Translations under genes and position numbers: made by a program
DNA from: Lacipirellula limnantheis
GTDB lineage: Bacteria > Planctomycetota > Planctomycetia > Pirellulales > Lacipirellulaceae
Assembly (NCBI RefSeq): GCF_007746075.1
Contig: NZ_CP036339.1
Span: forward strand, 4,803,786 to 4,867,785
Length of the DNA stretch: 64,000 nt
Reading direction: 5' to 3'
Part shown: one piece after another, positions 52,986 through 61,949 of the stretch
Numbering within the stretch: the first letter of the stretch is position 1
How the letters are laid out: each line of letters starts with the position of its first letter
Notes under the pieces: generated by a model
The model's input: only the letters and a program-made list of their open reading frames with translations
The model's database searches: none
What the model was told of the DNA's origin: nothing

Positions 52986-55288
52986 TGCGACGCTCCGGCG
53001 AGCGTCGTCGTCGTCAAGGGAACGTCATGACTGGATTCAACCGTGCGCGCAACGTCATCTGAATCCGTAGAGCTGCTGATGCGATGTTTTTCAGCGTCCC
53101 GCGTTTCACTAGGTGGAGCGTCCGAGACTTCATCGGCCGCGGCATGGTCGACTACTGAACGACCGAAGTGCGCCAGTCGAAGAGAGTTGCCGATCACCAT
53201 CACGCTGCTGACGCCCATGGCGGCGGCGGCCCAGATTGGATTCAGTCGACCGGTCGCTGCCAGAACGATGCCGCCAATATTATACGCAAACGCCCAAAAC
53301 AAATTCTGTCGCACGATGCGCAGCGTGAAGCGCGCCAGCTCCACCGACCACGGAAGCCGATCCAATCGATCGCTGAGCAGGCAGACGCCGGCGGCATCGC
53401 GAGATAGATCGGCGCCGCACCCCATCGCGACGCCGACTTCCGCGCGAGCGAGCGCGGGGGCGTCGTTCACGCCGTCGCCAACCATGGCGACGCGTCGACC
53501 TCGCCGACCGACGCTGGTCGCCTTCTCCTCGGGCAATTGCTCGGCCAGCGTTGCGACGCCAAGTTCGCGGGCGATTGTCGTCGCCCGCGTCCGGCGATCG
53601 CCGGTGAGTATCTCGACTTCTAAACCAAGGTCGCGACATCGCGCCAGCGTCAGCGCGGCGTCGGGTCGCAATGTTTCTCGAAAGACAAAGACCCCGCGCA
53701 CGACGCCGTTCCACGCGATGCACGCTAGCGGTGCGTCGCGGGCGTCCTCCGCGGCCAATTCGTCCGTCAATCCATCGGGAGGCGACTGCTGCTCTTCCAG
53801 CATCCAGCGCCAGCTTCCAAGTCGGGCCGCCCCTTGGCCGTCGTCGCCGTGGCCGACCATGCCGCGTCCCGCCAACGATCGAATGTTCGTCACGGCGAAT
53901 GGGCTTGCGACACTCCGATTGGCCTGGGCGTACTCGACAATCGCCTGCGACAGGCCGTGGCGCGAGCCGCTCGACAATTGCGCGGCCACGGCGAGGACTT
54001 GCTCACGACTTTCTCCGGAGGCGACGACTAGCTTCTGAACTTCCGGCACGCCGAGCGTCAGCGTACCGGTCTTGTCAAAGCACACGGCGTCAATCTGGGC
54101 CAGTCGCTCGAGCACGTCGCCGCTCCGGAAGAAGACTTGCTCCTCAGCGGCGCGCCCCAGCGCGGTCCACACCGCCATCGGCGTCGCCAGTCCGAGCGCA
54201 CAGGGGCAGGCGATCAAGACCACTGCCAAGCCGGCCATGATCCCACGGTCCACTCCTTGCTCGGCTCCGTGCCAGAATCCCACAGCGATGGCGAGCAAGC
54301 AAACGGCGGGCACGAACCAAAACGCCACTCGATCTGCCAATCGCTCGTGCGGCCCCTTAGCGCGTCGCGCCTCGCGAACAAGTTCGACCATGCGCGAGAG
54401 CATATCCGCGCCGGCAGGAGCCGTCGTCGCCACCCACAGGTCGCCGTCGATGTTCAGCACGCCGCTGTAAACCTGGTCGCCGACGCCCTTCACGACGGAC
54501 CGACTCTCGCCGGTCACAATCTGTTCGTCGAGCGACGCGCGCCCCGCGATGATGCGGCCGTCGATGGGCATTCGTTCGCCCGGGAGGACCCGAACGACGT
54601 CACCGGCGCGAATGTCGCTGCGCGGGACTAGAATGGTCGCATCGCCCGCGCTTGGCAGGTCAGTCGCGACGGCGGCGCGGCGTACCAATTCTGGCAGCAG
54701 CCGCGCCAGCGTATCTAGCGCGGCCCCCGTGCGATGCTTGCCGCGGGCCTCGAGCCAGCGCCCGATCGACACGAAGACCAGGACGACGCACCCCACCTCA
54801 AAGTAAACGGCCCCGGATCCGCGCAGCACGGAGGCGATTGAATAGAGGTACGAAGCAACGACGCCAAGCAAAATCAGCAGATCGGTCGTAATTTGTCGGC
54901 GGCGTAGCGATTCCCAGACGCTCTCGGCGAGCGGGCCGCCCAGGAGCAGGAGCACTGGCGCCGAAAAAAGCAGCGACGCCCACTGGAAGAGACCTCGTAA
55001 GTGAACTGCAAAGGGCGACTGATAGGAAGCGTCGGCATAGACGTCCTGGCTCCACAACTCCATCGTGAAGACCACGACGTTCATTGTGAAAAAGATCGCC
55101 AACCCGATCCGCAGCAGCAGGCGGCGGGCGGCTCCCTCAGCGGCAGGCGCTTCGGCGACGGCGGCGACGACCCGACAGCCGCTGCAGCAGTACTCAGGCG
55201 CTGCGGAGCTGCCCCGCCGCCCGCCGAACGCCGGCTTCAGCGGCAGTCCGCAGTAGGCGCAGTAGTCGGCTTGAACGTCGATGCTCAC
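52982..55288 (-). CDS. ccoI: CcoI/FixI copper-exporting P1B-type ATPase for cbb3 oxidase assembly
   Basis: 768 residues from a GTG start that overlaps the stop of the preceding small gene (GTGA); the longer frame adds 34 residues unlike the family. The N-terminus is the cysteine-rich domain of CcoI-like ATPases (YCAYCGLPL, EYCCSGCRVVAA) instead of a classical CxxC HMA domain. Membrane helices are followed by actuator VTGES, the ion-binding IACPCALGLATP helix, phosphorylation site DKTGTLTLG, and hinge MVGDGVNDAPALARAEVGVAMG. CcoI imports copper to the periplasmic side for the CuB centre. The tail after residue 720 is Ser/Asp/Thr-rich. Position between oxidase genes and the UreH-like gene supports the role. 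Confidence 0.92.
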   Translation of the reverse strand: MSIDVQADYCAYCGLPLKPAFGGRRGSSAAPEYCCSGCRVVAAVAEAPAAEGAARRLLLRIGLAIFFTMNVVVFTMELWSQDVYADASYQSPFAVHLRGLFQWASLLFSAPVLLLLGGPLAESVWESLRRRQITTDLLILLGVVASYLYSIASVLRGSGAVYFEVGCVVLVFVSIGRWLEARGKHRTGAALDTLARLLPELVRRAAVATDLPSAGDATILVPRSDIRAGDVVRVLPGERMPIDGRIIAGRASLDEQIVTGESRSVVKGVGDQVYSGVLNIDGDLWVATTAPAGADMLSRMVELVREARRAKGPHERLADRVAFWFVPAVCLLAIAVGFWHGAEQGVDRGIMAGLAVVLIACPCALGLATPMAVWTALGRAAEEQVFFRSGDVLERLAQIDAVCFDKTGTLTLGVPEVQKLVVASGESREQVLAVAAQLSSGSRHGLSQAIVEYAQANRSVASPFAVTNIRSLAGRGMVGHGDDGQGAARLGSWRWMLEEQQSPPDGLTDELAAEDARDAPLACIAWNGVVRGVFVFRETLRPDAALTLARCRDLGLEVEILTGDRRTRATTIARELGVATLAEQLPEEKATSVGRRGRRVAMVGDGVNDAPALARAEVGVAMGCGADLSRDAAGVCLLSDRLDRLPWSVELARFTLRIVRQNLFWAFAYNIGGIVLAATGRLNPIWAAAAMGVSSVMVIGNSLRLAHFGRSVVDHAAADEVSDAPPSETRDAEKHRISSSTDSDDVARTVESSHDVPLTTTTLAGASQ

Positions 55289-55491
55289 GGCGGGTTGCTG
55301 ATCTCCACCTGTAGAGCCGGGAAGAGGTAGCGGATGACGTAAGCCACCGCAAAGATCCAGAACAGAAGCCAAATGAACCGCACATACCACGGAATGCGGT
55401 CGGTGACGTAGGTATGAAAACGCCCTTCGCGCGTCGCGTCAGTTTCGGGCGCCGAAGCGTCGACGGGCGACGCCGGAGGTTGTTCAAGCAT
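55285..55491 (-). CDS. Small single-span membrane protein of the cbb3 operon (CcoQ-like position)
   Basis: 68 residues with one membrane helix (FIWLLFWIFAVAYVIRYLF) preceded by a soluble stretch containing a Pro/Ala/Asp-rich segment and EGRFHTYVTDRIPWYVR. Small one-helix proteins (CcoQ, CcoS) accompany cbb3 oxidases, and this lies between the CcoO-side genes and CcoI, overlapping CcoI by 4 bp. Sequence similarity to CcoQ is weak, so the name reflects context only. Confidence 0.75.
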   Translation of the reverse strand: MLEQPPASPVDASAPETDATREGRFHTYVTDRIPWYVRFIWLLFWIFAVAYVIRYLFPALQVEISNPP

Positions 55492-55502
55492 CGCGATCTT
55501 CC

Positions 55503-55829
55503 TTATTCCATCACCGACTTGCTGTATTGGGCGTCGTTCGTCGCGGCGTCAAGTTCCGCTTCCACCTCGAGCAGCGTGTACTTGGGTCCTTCGATGTCGT
55601 GAAACATGCCATGCAGCGCCGCCCAGCCAACGAGACAGAGAAAGCCGAAACTGGCGAGGAGGTAATTCACCACCGGCGCCACGGCGAATGCGGCGTCGGC
55701 CGGCCCATCCTTCTGGAGGGCAAGCGTCACGAGGGCATAGAATTTATGGCCAAAGCCCCACACGCCGCCGGCGAGAATCAAAGCGCCCATGGCATAGAGC
55801 CACAGGCGATTCACAGTTTCCTTTGTCAT
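55503..55829 (-). CDS. Two-helix membrane protein of the cbb3 operon, unknown
   Basis: 108 residues from the ATG of MTKETVNRLWLYAMG (AGGGA upstream); the longer frame adds nine residues. Two membrane segments (LWLYAMGALILAGGVWGFG, VVNYLLASFGFLCLVGWAAL) are followed by HGMFHDIEGPKYTLLEVEAE. Planctomycete cbb3 clusters often carry a small protein here. It lies 11 bp before the next small gene and 39 bp after ccoO. It could be an oxidase accessory subunit. No enzyme motif. Confidence 0.75.
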   Translation of the reverse strand: MTKETVNRLWLYAMGALILAGGVWGFGHKFYALVTLALQKDGPADAAFAVAPVVNYLLASFGFLCLVGWAALHGMFHDIEGPKYTLLEVEAELDAATNDAQYSKSVME

Positions 55830-55868
55830 CTCGATGATCCCTGGAGTTGTCCGCAAGTTCGCGGCGGA

Positions 55869-56690
55869 TTATTCAAGTGGGTTCTGCATTTGTTCATTTA
55901 GCGGCACGAAGCGCTCATAGTCGGGATATTCCTCAAGCCATGATCCGAGCCACTGGATGTACGCGATGATCGCGAGTCCACGCTTGTTGGGGGCGTCGGG
56001 CGATAGCGTCAACTCCTCGGCTAGCGCGGGATACTTCTTGCGGACGGCAGCGATCACTTGCGTCTGTTTGGACGCCAAGTCGTCGCCGAAATCTTCTTTC
56101 AACTTCGCTGCGAACGTCGGGTCCTGCTTCTCGAGACGGGTCATCAGCGCGGTGAAGCTAATGCCGTCGAAGAACCACGGGTATTTCGGCATCGGCGAGC
56201 CCTTGGAGACCTGCGGCGGATCGAAGAAATGAACCGCGTGCCAATCGTTTCCGCGGCGTCCCCCTTCGCGACTTAGGTCCGGCCCTACGCGTCGCGTGCC
56301 GAACATCACGGGCCGCTGGAGTTCGTTCTGATACTCGATCGACGACGCGACCTTGCCCCAGCGTTCGCTCTCATTCGAGACGGGGCGAACGAACTGGCTG
56401 TGGCAATGCCAGCAGCCCTCCGCGATGTAAACCTCCCGGCCGAGACGCAGCGCCTCGACGGCAGCCTTTTGGCCGGGCTCGCCGTAGTACTTTTTGAACG
56501 CCTCGGGGTAGCGAACATTGAGATCTTCCAGTTGATACTGCAAGTTCTCGTTCTTCTCGACGAGTTGCTGAACCGTCTGCTCCGGCATGTGGCGATAGAG
56601 CAGGATCGGTACGACCGCGTTGGAGAGAAAGGCGAATAGGAAAAAGCCCAACCCGCCGATCAACAGGACGCCCGCTTTGGTTTCAAACAT
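55869..56690 (-). CDS. ccoO: CcoO/FixO, mono-heme subunit of cbb3-type cytochrome c oxidase
   Basis: 273 residues. One N-terminal membrane anchor (GVLLIGGLGFFLFAFLSNAVV), then a c-type heme domain with CWHCHSQFVRPV and a following methionine region (SPMPKYPWFF), as in CcoO. FGTRRVGPDLSREGGRRGNDWHAVHF is the family's signature. CcoO carries electrons to the catalytic subunit CcoN, which ends 42 bp upstream in the same direction. Length is slightly above usual. Heme would be attached outside the cytoplasmic membrane. Confidence 0.95.
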   Translation of the reverse strand: MFETKAGVLLIGGLGFFLFAFLSNAVVPILLYRHMPEQTVQQLVEKNENLQYQLEDLNVRYPEAFKKYYGEPGQKAAVEALRLGREVYIAEGCWHCHSQFVRPVSNESERWGKVASSIEYQNELQRPVMFGTRRVGPDLSREGGRRGNDWHAVHFFDPPQVSKGSPMPKYPWFFDGISFTALMTRLEKQDPTFAAKLKEDFGDDLASKQTQVIAAVRKKYPALAEELTLSPDAPNKRGLAIIAYIQWLGSWLEEYPDYERFVPLNEQMQNPLE

Positions 56691-56731
56691 CGAACGCTCT
56701 TAGTGAATTCAGGTGAATGTGCAGACCGAAT

Positions 56732-58174
56732 TTAGGCTCCGGCGACGCGACCGCCCGCCGGATACGTTACCTGTGGCGCGGGCCGCGCGGCCGAGCGCCG
56801 CGACATTCGCCAAGTCATGAAAATGTTGTAGAAGAACGCCAACTGTCCGGCGATGATCACCAGGCCGGCGAATAGGCGGATGATCCAAAAGGGCTGCGAG
56901 CCCGCAACTGATTCGTCCCAAGGTCGCAGCGAGGCCCAGTAGTAGCCTTGAAACATGCCGGCCAGGCCCAAGTCGATGAACATCACGATGATGCCGCCGA
57001 TGCTCAGCCAATAGTGCCACTCGCAAAGCCGCCGGCTGTACCACGGAGTCCGGAACAGCCGCGGGAAGAGATAGGTCATCATGCCGAAGAACCAGATGCT
57101 GAAGACCCCGAACATCACCAAGTGGGCGTGTCCGACGACCCAATCGGTAAAGTGAATCAGCTTCTGAAACGTAAGCGTCACCTGCATCGCGCACTGCGCG
57201 CAGGTGACAAAGTAGAGAACCATTCCCGTATAAAACCAGCGAATCGGCAGATTGGTAATCAGCGCGCGAGTCGAACCCCAAATCGTCGCGAAGAAGTTGA
57301 TGATGACGGTGGTCACCACCAGTTCTACCGCGATCGTCGCGATCACGGCGCCGTACTGCAGGAACATGGGAATCGGCGTATAGAGAAAGTGGTGGATGCC
57401 GTTCAGCGGATAGAAGAACGCGAGCCCCCAGAAGCCGACCAGCGACAGACCGTGGCTCCAAATCGGCTTCTTCAGCAAGATCGGGACGAAGTAATACATT
57501 AGCCCCCATGCCAGGGGCGTCACGAACAAGCCAACGAGGTCGTGAATGAAGAGACCCGCAATGGCGCCGCCGCTGGTACCCGGGATGAAGTACTGCGGCA
57601 TGATGTTCCCCATCGCGTAGGTGAGGAAGGTCCATACGAAGGCCGCCATGAAGTACCAGAGCGTGACGTACAGCGGCCCCTTCGTCTTCGCGATAGGAAT
57701 CATGAAGTTCACCGCCACGAGCGCCAGGCCCGCAAGCGCGAGCGGATCGATCCACGTCGGCGTCTCGCCCCATTCAACCCCTTGGGCCTGTCCCATCATG
57801 ATCCCGACGGCGGTCGACAACACCACTACCTGCCAGGCGACGAAGATGAAGTAGGACAGGGCGCGGCTGCCGACTGGCTTCAGCGTTAGCCGCGGCACCG
57901 CCCAGTGAAGGGCGCCCAAGAAAGCATTGGCGATGAAGCCATAGGCGATGGCGTTCGTGTGGATCATGCGCCAGCGTCCGGGAGACAAGTACTCGCTCCC
58001 TTGCAGTGGGTTCCACTCCACCAGTTGCAGCGCCATCAGCAAGCCGCCGGCCAGCGAAATTGCCAGATACCCGAGCGCGGCGACGAAGTACCAGAGGACT
58101 AGCCGTTCTTCGACGAGCTTTCCTTCGGCGATGGCGGCGACTGCTTCAGACTCAGACGACGAATGTTCGCTCAT
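56732..58174 (-). CDS. ccoN: CcoN/FixN, catalytic subunit of cbb3-type cytochrome c oxidase
   Basis: 480 residues from the ATG of MSEHSSSESEAVAAI; a longer frame overlaps the upstream gene. Twelve membrane helices are expected. Heme and CuB ligands are visible: IHTNAIAYGFIANAFLGALH, FIHDLVGLFVTPLAWGLMYY, GLAFFYPLNGIHHFLYTPIP (His-His for CuB) and DWVVGHAHLVMFGVFSIWFF. It reduces oxygen to water with high affinity and pumps protons. The start lies 3 bp after the stop of the upstream 209-residue gene, and ccoO follows 42 bp later. Strongly typical. Confidence 0.96.
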   Translation of the reverse strand: MSEHSSSESEAVAAIAEGKLVEERLVLWYFVAALGYLAISLAGGLLMALQLVEWNPLQGSEYLSPGRWRMIHTNAIAYGFIANAFLGALHWAVPRLTLKPVGSRALSYFIFVAWQVVVLSTAVGIMMGQAQGVEWGETPTWIDPLALAGLALVAVNFMIPIAKTKGPLYVTLWYFMAAFVWTFLTYAMGNIMPQYFIPGTSGGAIAGLFIHDLVGLFVTPLAWGLMYYFVPILLKKPIWSHGLSLVGFWGLAFFYPLNGIHHFLYTPIPMFLQYGAVIATIAVELVVTTVIINFFATIWGSTRALITNLPIRWFYTGMVLYFVTCAQCAMQVTLTFQKLIHFTDWVVGHAHLVMFGVFSIWFFGMMTYLFPRLFRTPWYSRRLCEWHYWLSIGGIIVMFIDLGLAGMFQGYYWASLRPWDESVAGSQPFWIIRLFAGLVIIAGQLAFFYNIFMTWRMSRRSAARPAPQVTYPAGGRVAGA

Positions 58175-58176
58175 TG

Positions 58177-58806
58177 CTATTCCGCCACCCGCTTGTAGGG
58201 GGTGAATTCTCCCAGGGGATAGACCAGCACCATCGTCCAGGCAAACACGAGGTGCGTTGCCGCGGCGACCCACCAGGGGACGCGATTGACGATCAAATTC
58301 TCAGGCGACATGTTGACGACGGCGGGCTGCAGCCACGACAAGATGAAGTAGAAATTAATGATCCAGATAAGCAGGGCGACCGCCGAGGCAATCACAAACT
58401 TGACCATCAGCGACCTGCCGGCTCCCCAGCGGGTAAGCGCCAAGTAAACCGGGATGCCCATCAGCATGCCTGTTAGCAAGTACAGACAACAGCCGATGGC
58501 AAGCATCAAACCGTTTTGTTCCGGCGGCAGATCAAACGCCTTGTCGCCCAGCGGAAACGTCAGATAGGTGCGAATGAGCTCCAGCGGATGCCTCCCCGTA
58601 AGCGAAGCGCCGACAATGTTAAACACCAGGCTTGCCAGGGCTCCGAAGATGCCCAACATGAACCCAGTCGTGGCATAGTAACCGGTGTAATATCCCTGCG
58701 GCCGGAACGACCGTTGAGCTGCCTCCGCACCGATCTGCTCTTCGAGAAGTTCGACGCGAGCCTGCAGCGTGGCGAGCTCCGCCAGTTTTTGTTCGTCGTG
58801 TGTCAA
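58177..58806 (-). CDS. Membrane protein heading the cbb3 operon, unknown
   Basis: 209 residues. A short coiled-coil-like N-terminus (KLAELATLQARVELLEEQIG) precedes four or five membrane helices (TTGFMLGIFGALASLVFNIV, LMLAIGCCLYLLTGMLMGIP, VKFVIASAVALLIWIINFYF, ATHLVFAWTMVLVYPLGEF). It ends 2 bp before ccoN, so it is co-translated with the oxidase. Similar proteins accompany planctomycete cbb3 oxidases; no function is assigned. No heme motif is seen. Confidence 0.8.
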   Translation of the reverse strand: MTHDEQKLAELATLQARVELLEEQIGAEAAQRSFRPQGYYTGYYATTGFMLGIFGALASLVFNIVGASLTGRHPLELIRTYLTFPLGDKAFDLPPEQNGLMLAIGCCLYLLTGMLMGIPVYLALTRWGAGRSLMVKFVIASAVALLIWIINFYFILSWLQPAVVNMSPENLIVNRVPWWVAAATHLVFAWTMVLVYPLGEFTPYKRVAE

Positions 58807-58918
58807 AACAGGTACTCGCTATCCTTGGTCGACAGGAGCGGCTCGATCGAAAACGCGTAGAGAAATTTGCGAACCGACGACTTCATCACCTCATCAACGC
58901 CATTCGCCAGGAGTTTCT

Positions 58919-60148
58919 TTAGGAACTAGGCGGGGCTTCAGCTTCCGCTTTGTCCTCTGGCGGCGCGTCGCCGTCAGGAGCGGCCGTTGCTTCGGGCGCG
59001 GCTGGCGCGTCGGAGCTCGGTTGGGCGTCGGCGTTCGATTCCGCCGGCGGCGTCGCGGCCGGAACATTCGCCGCGGGCGGCAAACCGCGCCGACGGCGCT
59101 GCCCGGTATCCTTCACAAAATGGACCAGCTTCCAAATGTCGTCCGGGTTCTCTTGAAACTGAGTGGCAAACGCCGGCATCGGCGTGCCGATGATTCCGGC
59201 GTAAATGCGACGATAGACGTCGATTGGTCGGCCCCCGCCGCGCAACATCCCCGAGGTGAGGTCCGCAGCCGGGACTTTATCGCCCCAAATGTCGGCGCCA
59301 ACGTCAACGCTGCCAATCGCGCCCCCGCGGCCATCGTTGCCGTGACAGCGACTGCAGGCGAATTTCAGGAATAACTCACGACCTTCAGCGACTGACTCGT
59401 CGGTCATCGGCGGCATGGGCGTCAACGGCATGACGATGCTGCCATCGGCCTCCTGCCAAGGGGTCAAGATTTCCGCGATCATGCCGTCAAGGTCCTCCGC
59501 GGCGGGCAATTCGCCGTCGTCATAGGCGACGCGCGCCAGGGTCTGCTCCAATTCGCCGCGCTGCGATAACGCAATCACATAGTCCGCCAGATCGGCAAGT
59601 TCGTCGTTCGACAACTGGGCAAAAGAAGGCATCGAGGTTCCCGACACGCCGCGTCGAATCGTTGCGATGAGATCCGCGCGGCGCGGTTTGCCGTTGGACG
59701 TCGACACGAACTTGAAGACGCCCCGCGTGTAATCTCGAGGACTCGGGCGTAGATAGGGAGCCAGAATTCCCTTACCGTCGCCGTTGACGCCGTGACACTG
59801 AACGCAATACTGCGCGAACAGCTGCGCTCCTCGCTGCAGTCGCTCCGAATCTGCCTCGCGATCTCCCAGCAATTTGGGAGAGGCGGGTTCGCCGCACCGT
59901 TCGCGCAAGATCTTCGCAATCTGCGACTGTAGCCCGCGATACTCCTTGAGTTCCTCCGGGTCGTCAATCCCGTCGGTCAGCGCCACGGTCTGCGGACTTG
60001 GAGTAAATTGCGCAGGAGTTGTCGGCCGGCAACCGGCGGCTGCGACGATACACCACAATACTACGCAAAGCTGCCTGCTTGCCGTCACCAGTTGACTCCA
60101 CACGCGTTCGTGGCTTGCAAAGAAAAAGCTGGCGGCAGCTGTAAGCAA
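58919..60148 (-). CDS. Di-heme c-type cytochrome, probable electron donor to the cbb3 oxidase
   Basis: 409 residues. The N-terminus has a lipoprotein-type signal (LCVVLWCIVAAAGC). Two cytochrome c domains follow: CVQCHGVNGDGKGILAPYL with axial Met in SGTSMPSFAQLS, and CSRCHGNDGRGGAIGS with GTPMPAFATQF. A 70-residue low-complexity Ala/Pro/Glu tail ends the protein. It lies 112 bp upstream of the oxidase genes on the same strand. No CcoP (di-heme cytochrome subunit) gene is found in the cluster, so this protein may fill that place. The start is uncertain because the upstream part of the frame is not family-like. Confidence 0.88.
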   Translation of the reverse strand: MLTAAASFFFASHERVWSQLVTASRQLCVVLWCIVAAAGCRPTTPAQFTPSPQTVALTDGIDDPEELKEYRGLQSQIAKILRERCGEPASPKLLGDREADSERLQRGAQLFAQYCVQCHGVNGDGKGILAPYLRPSPRDYTRGVFKFVSTSNGKPRRADLIATIRRGVSGTSMPSFAQLSNDELADLADYVIALSQRGELEQTLARVAYDDGELPAAEDLDGMIAEILTPWQEADGSIVMPLTPMPPMTDESVAEGRELFLKFACSRCHGNDGRGGAIGSVDVGADIWGDKVPAADLTSGMLRGGGRPIDVYRRIYAGIIGTPMPAFATQFQENPDDIWKLVHFVKDTGQRRRRGLPPAANVPAATPPAESNADAQPSSDAPAAPEATAAPDGDAPPEDKAEAEAPPSS

Positions 60149-60445
60149 AAGCCGCGCCGACGCATGCTGCGCGTAGGATCAAAGCGCCACCTGCATCAAA
60201 AGTCGATGTCGGCGCGAAATGTCGCGACGACAGCCAATGCCCGGTGCGCTCCTTCGGGATGCGCTGCGCGTCGCAATGATGCGCGCCAGCCATTAATTGT
60301 GAGGGGCGAAGAGGTTATAACGTGATGAGGCTGGGGCGACGCAGCCCGCATCCTGGCTGGCATACGCGTCTAGAGGCCGCCAGTTACGATTTGTTTCGAA
60401 CGGCGGGCGCCCGATCGGCACGACAATTCCCAATTGAGTTCTTCC
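60149..60445. other. Divergent promoter region, about 300 bp
   Basis: Separates the di-heme cytochrome from the oppositely oriented ceramidase-like gene. No specific motif recognised. Confidence 0.4.
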
Positions 60446-61834
60446 ATGAGATTCGTAATACCGTCCGTCATTTTGTGCCAGGTTCCGCTCCTCGTCGCAC
60501 TGCTGGGCGCCGTCAGCGTCACTGCCCGCGGCGCGGACGCAATCTACGAGGTTGGCGCGGCCAAGGTTGACATAACGCCTGGCTACCCGATTCGCCTGAA
60601 CGGCTATGGCGGTCGCCGCGACGAATCGGAAGGGATCAGGCAGCGGATTTGGGCCAAGGCCATGGCGATCGGGTCAGGCCAGCAGCAGCCCGTCGTGCTG
60701 ATGACGCTTGATAGCCTCGGGGTGCGCGAGTCGATGGTCGACGAGGTTGCGCGGCGGCTATTCGAGAAGACCGGCGTGGACCGTGCGCATCTTGTGGTAG
60801 CGTTTAGCCATTCGCACACGACGCCCAAGCTGACGAATGTCTGCGACACGATCTTCAGCTCGCCGATTCTGCCGCAGCATCAAGCCCATATCGATCAATA
60901 CACCGCCGAAGTGACCGATGCATTGGAACAAGTGGCTCTCGAAGCCCTGGCCGATCGGCAGCCCTCGACCCTCTCCTGGGCGGTCGGCAAGGTGAATTTC
61001 GCCAAGAACCGCCGCACCGCCGGCGGGCCGGTCGATCACGATCTGCCGATGCTCGTCGCTAAGTCGGCCGATGACGGCCATGTGCGGGCCGTGTACGTAA
61101 CCTACGCCTGCCACTGCGTCGCGCTTTCGGACAACAGAATCAGCGGCGACTGGGCCGGCTATGCCCAGGAAGCCATCGAACGAACCCATCCTGGAGCGAT
61201 CGCGCTGACGTCCATCGGCTGCGGGTCGGACTCGAACCCGGCCTCCGGCGTCACTGGCGACAACTCGGCGGCCGCCGCCCACCAAGGCGCTCAGATCAGC
61301 GATGAAGTCGATCGGCTCCTCGCCGGTGCGCTCAAACCTGTGTCGGGACCCATCGTCGCGACGCTCACTCACATCGACATTCCACTCAATCCCGTGCCGT
61401 CGAAGGAGGAACTCGAGAAGCTTGCCGCGACCGGGGGACCAGCCGGGTACAACGCATCTTTCCAGTTGGCGAAGCTCGATCGCGGGGAAGAATTGCAAGC
61501 AAAGCTCGACTACCCAATCCAGACCTTTGCCTTCGGCGACTCGCTAGCCATGGTTTATCTCGCCGGCGAGGTTTGCGTCGACTACTCGTTGCGGCTGAAA
61601 GAGGAGCTCGATCGCGTTCGGATCTGGTTGCACGGATATTCGAACGACTTCTGTGCGTACATCCCGTCAGAACGGTTGCTGAAAGAGGGGGGCTACGGCG
61701 GCGGCGCCGAGGTGGTTTACTTCGCGCTCCCCAATACGATTGCGGCGGGCGTCGAGGAAAAGATTGTTGACCAAGTGCATGCCCAACTGCCGCCGCAGTT
61801 CGCCGAAAAACCCTCGGAAACAGGCGAACGCTAA
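60446..61834 (+). CDS. Neutral/alkaline ceramidase-like secreted hydrolase
   Basis: 462 residues from the ATG of MRFVIPSVIL; the open frame upstream begins with TTG. Signal peptide ends near SVTARG. The family's conserved blocks are present: EVGAAKVDITPGYPIRLNGY, FSHSHTTPKLTN, YACHCVALSDNRISGDWAGYAQ and SIGCGSDSNPASG, where His residues bind zinc and Ser acts in catalysis. The usual C-terminal immunoglobulin-like domain of true ceramidases is absent (protein is about 200 residues shorter). It probably cleaves an N-acyl or related bond; the substrate in a planctomycete is unknown. Confidence 0.8.
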   Translation: MRFVIPSVILCQVPLLVALLGAVSVTARGADAIYEVGAAKVDITPGYPIRLNGYGGRRDESEGIRQRIWAKAMAIGSGQQQPVVLMTLDSLGVRESMVDEVARRLFEKTGVDRAHLVVAFSHSHTTPKLTNVCDTIFSSPILPQHQAHIDQYTAEVTDALEQVALEALADRQPSTLSWAVGKVNFAKNRRTAGGPVDHDLPMLVAKSADDGHVRAVYVTYACHCVALSDNRISGDWAGYAQEAIERTHPGAIALTSIGCGSDSNPASGVTGDNSAAAAHQGAQISDEVDRLLAGALKPVSGPIVATLTHIDIPLNPVPSKEELEKLAATGGPAGYNASFQLAKLDRGEELQAKLDYPIQTFAFGDSLAMVYLAGEVCVDYSLRLKEELDRVRIWLHGYSNDFCAYIPSERLLKEGGYGGGAEVVYFALPNTIAAGVEEKIVDQVHAQLPPQFAEKPSETGER

Positions 61835-61949
61835 CCGGCCCGCCTGTGACGAGCCGCATCTCCGGTAGAGCTCGCAGCAAACGCTCGCCGTAATTGTCGC
61901 ACCCATCGGCGTCATCGCCGGTCGTGCCTTACCGTCCTGGAGCCAACTC

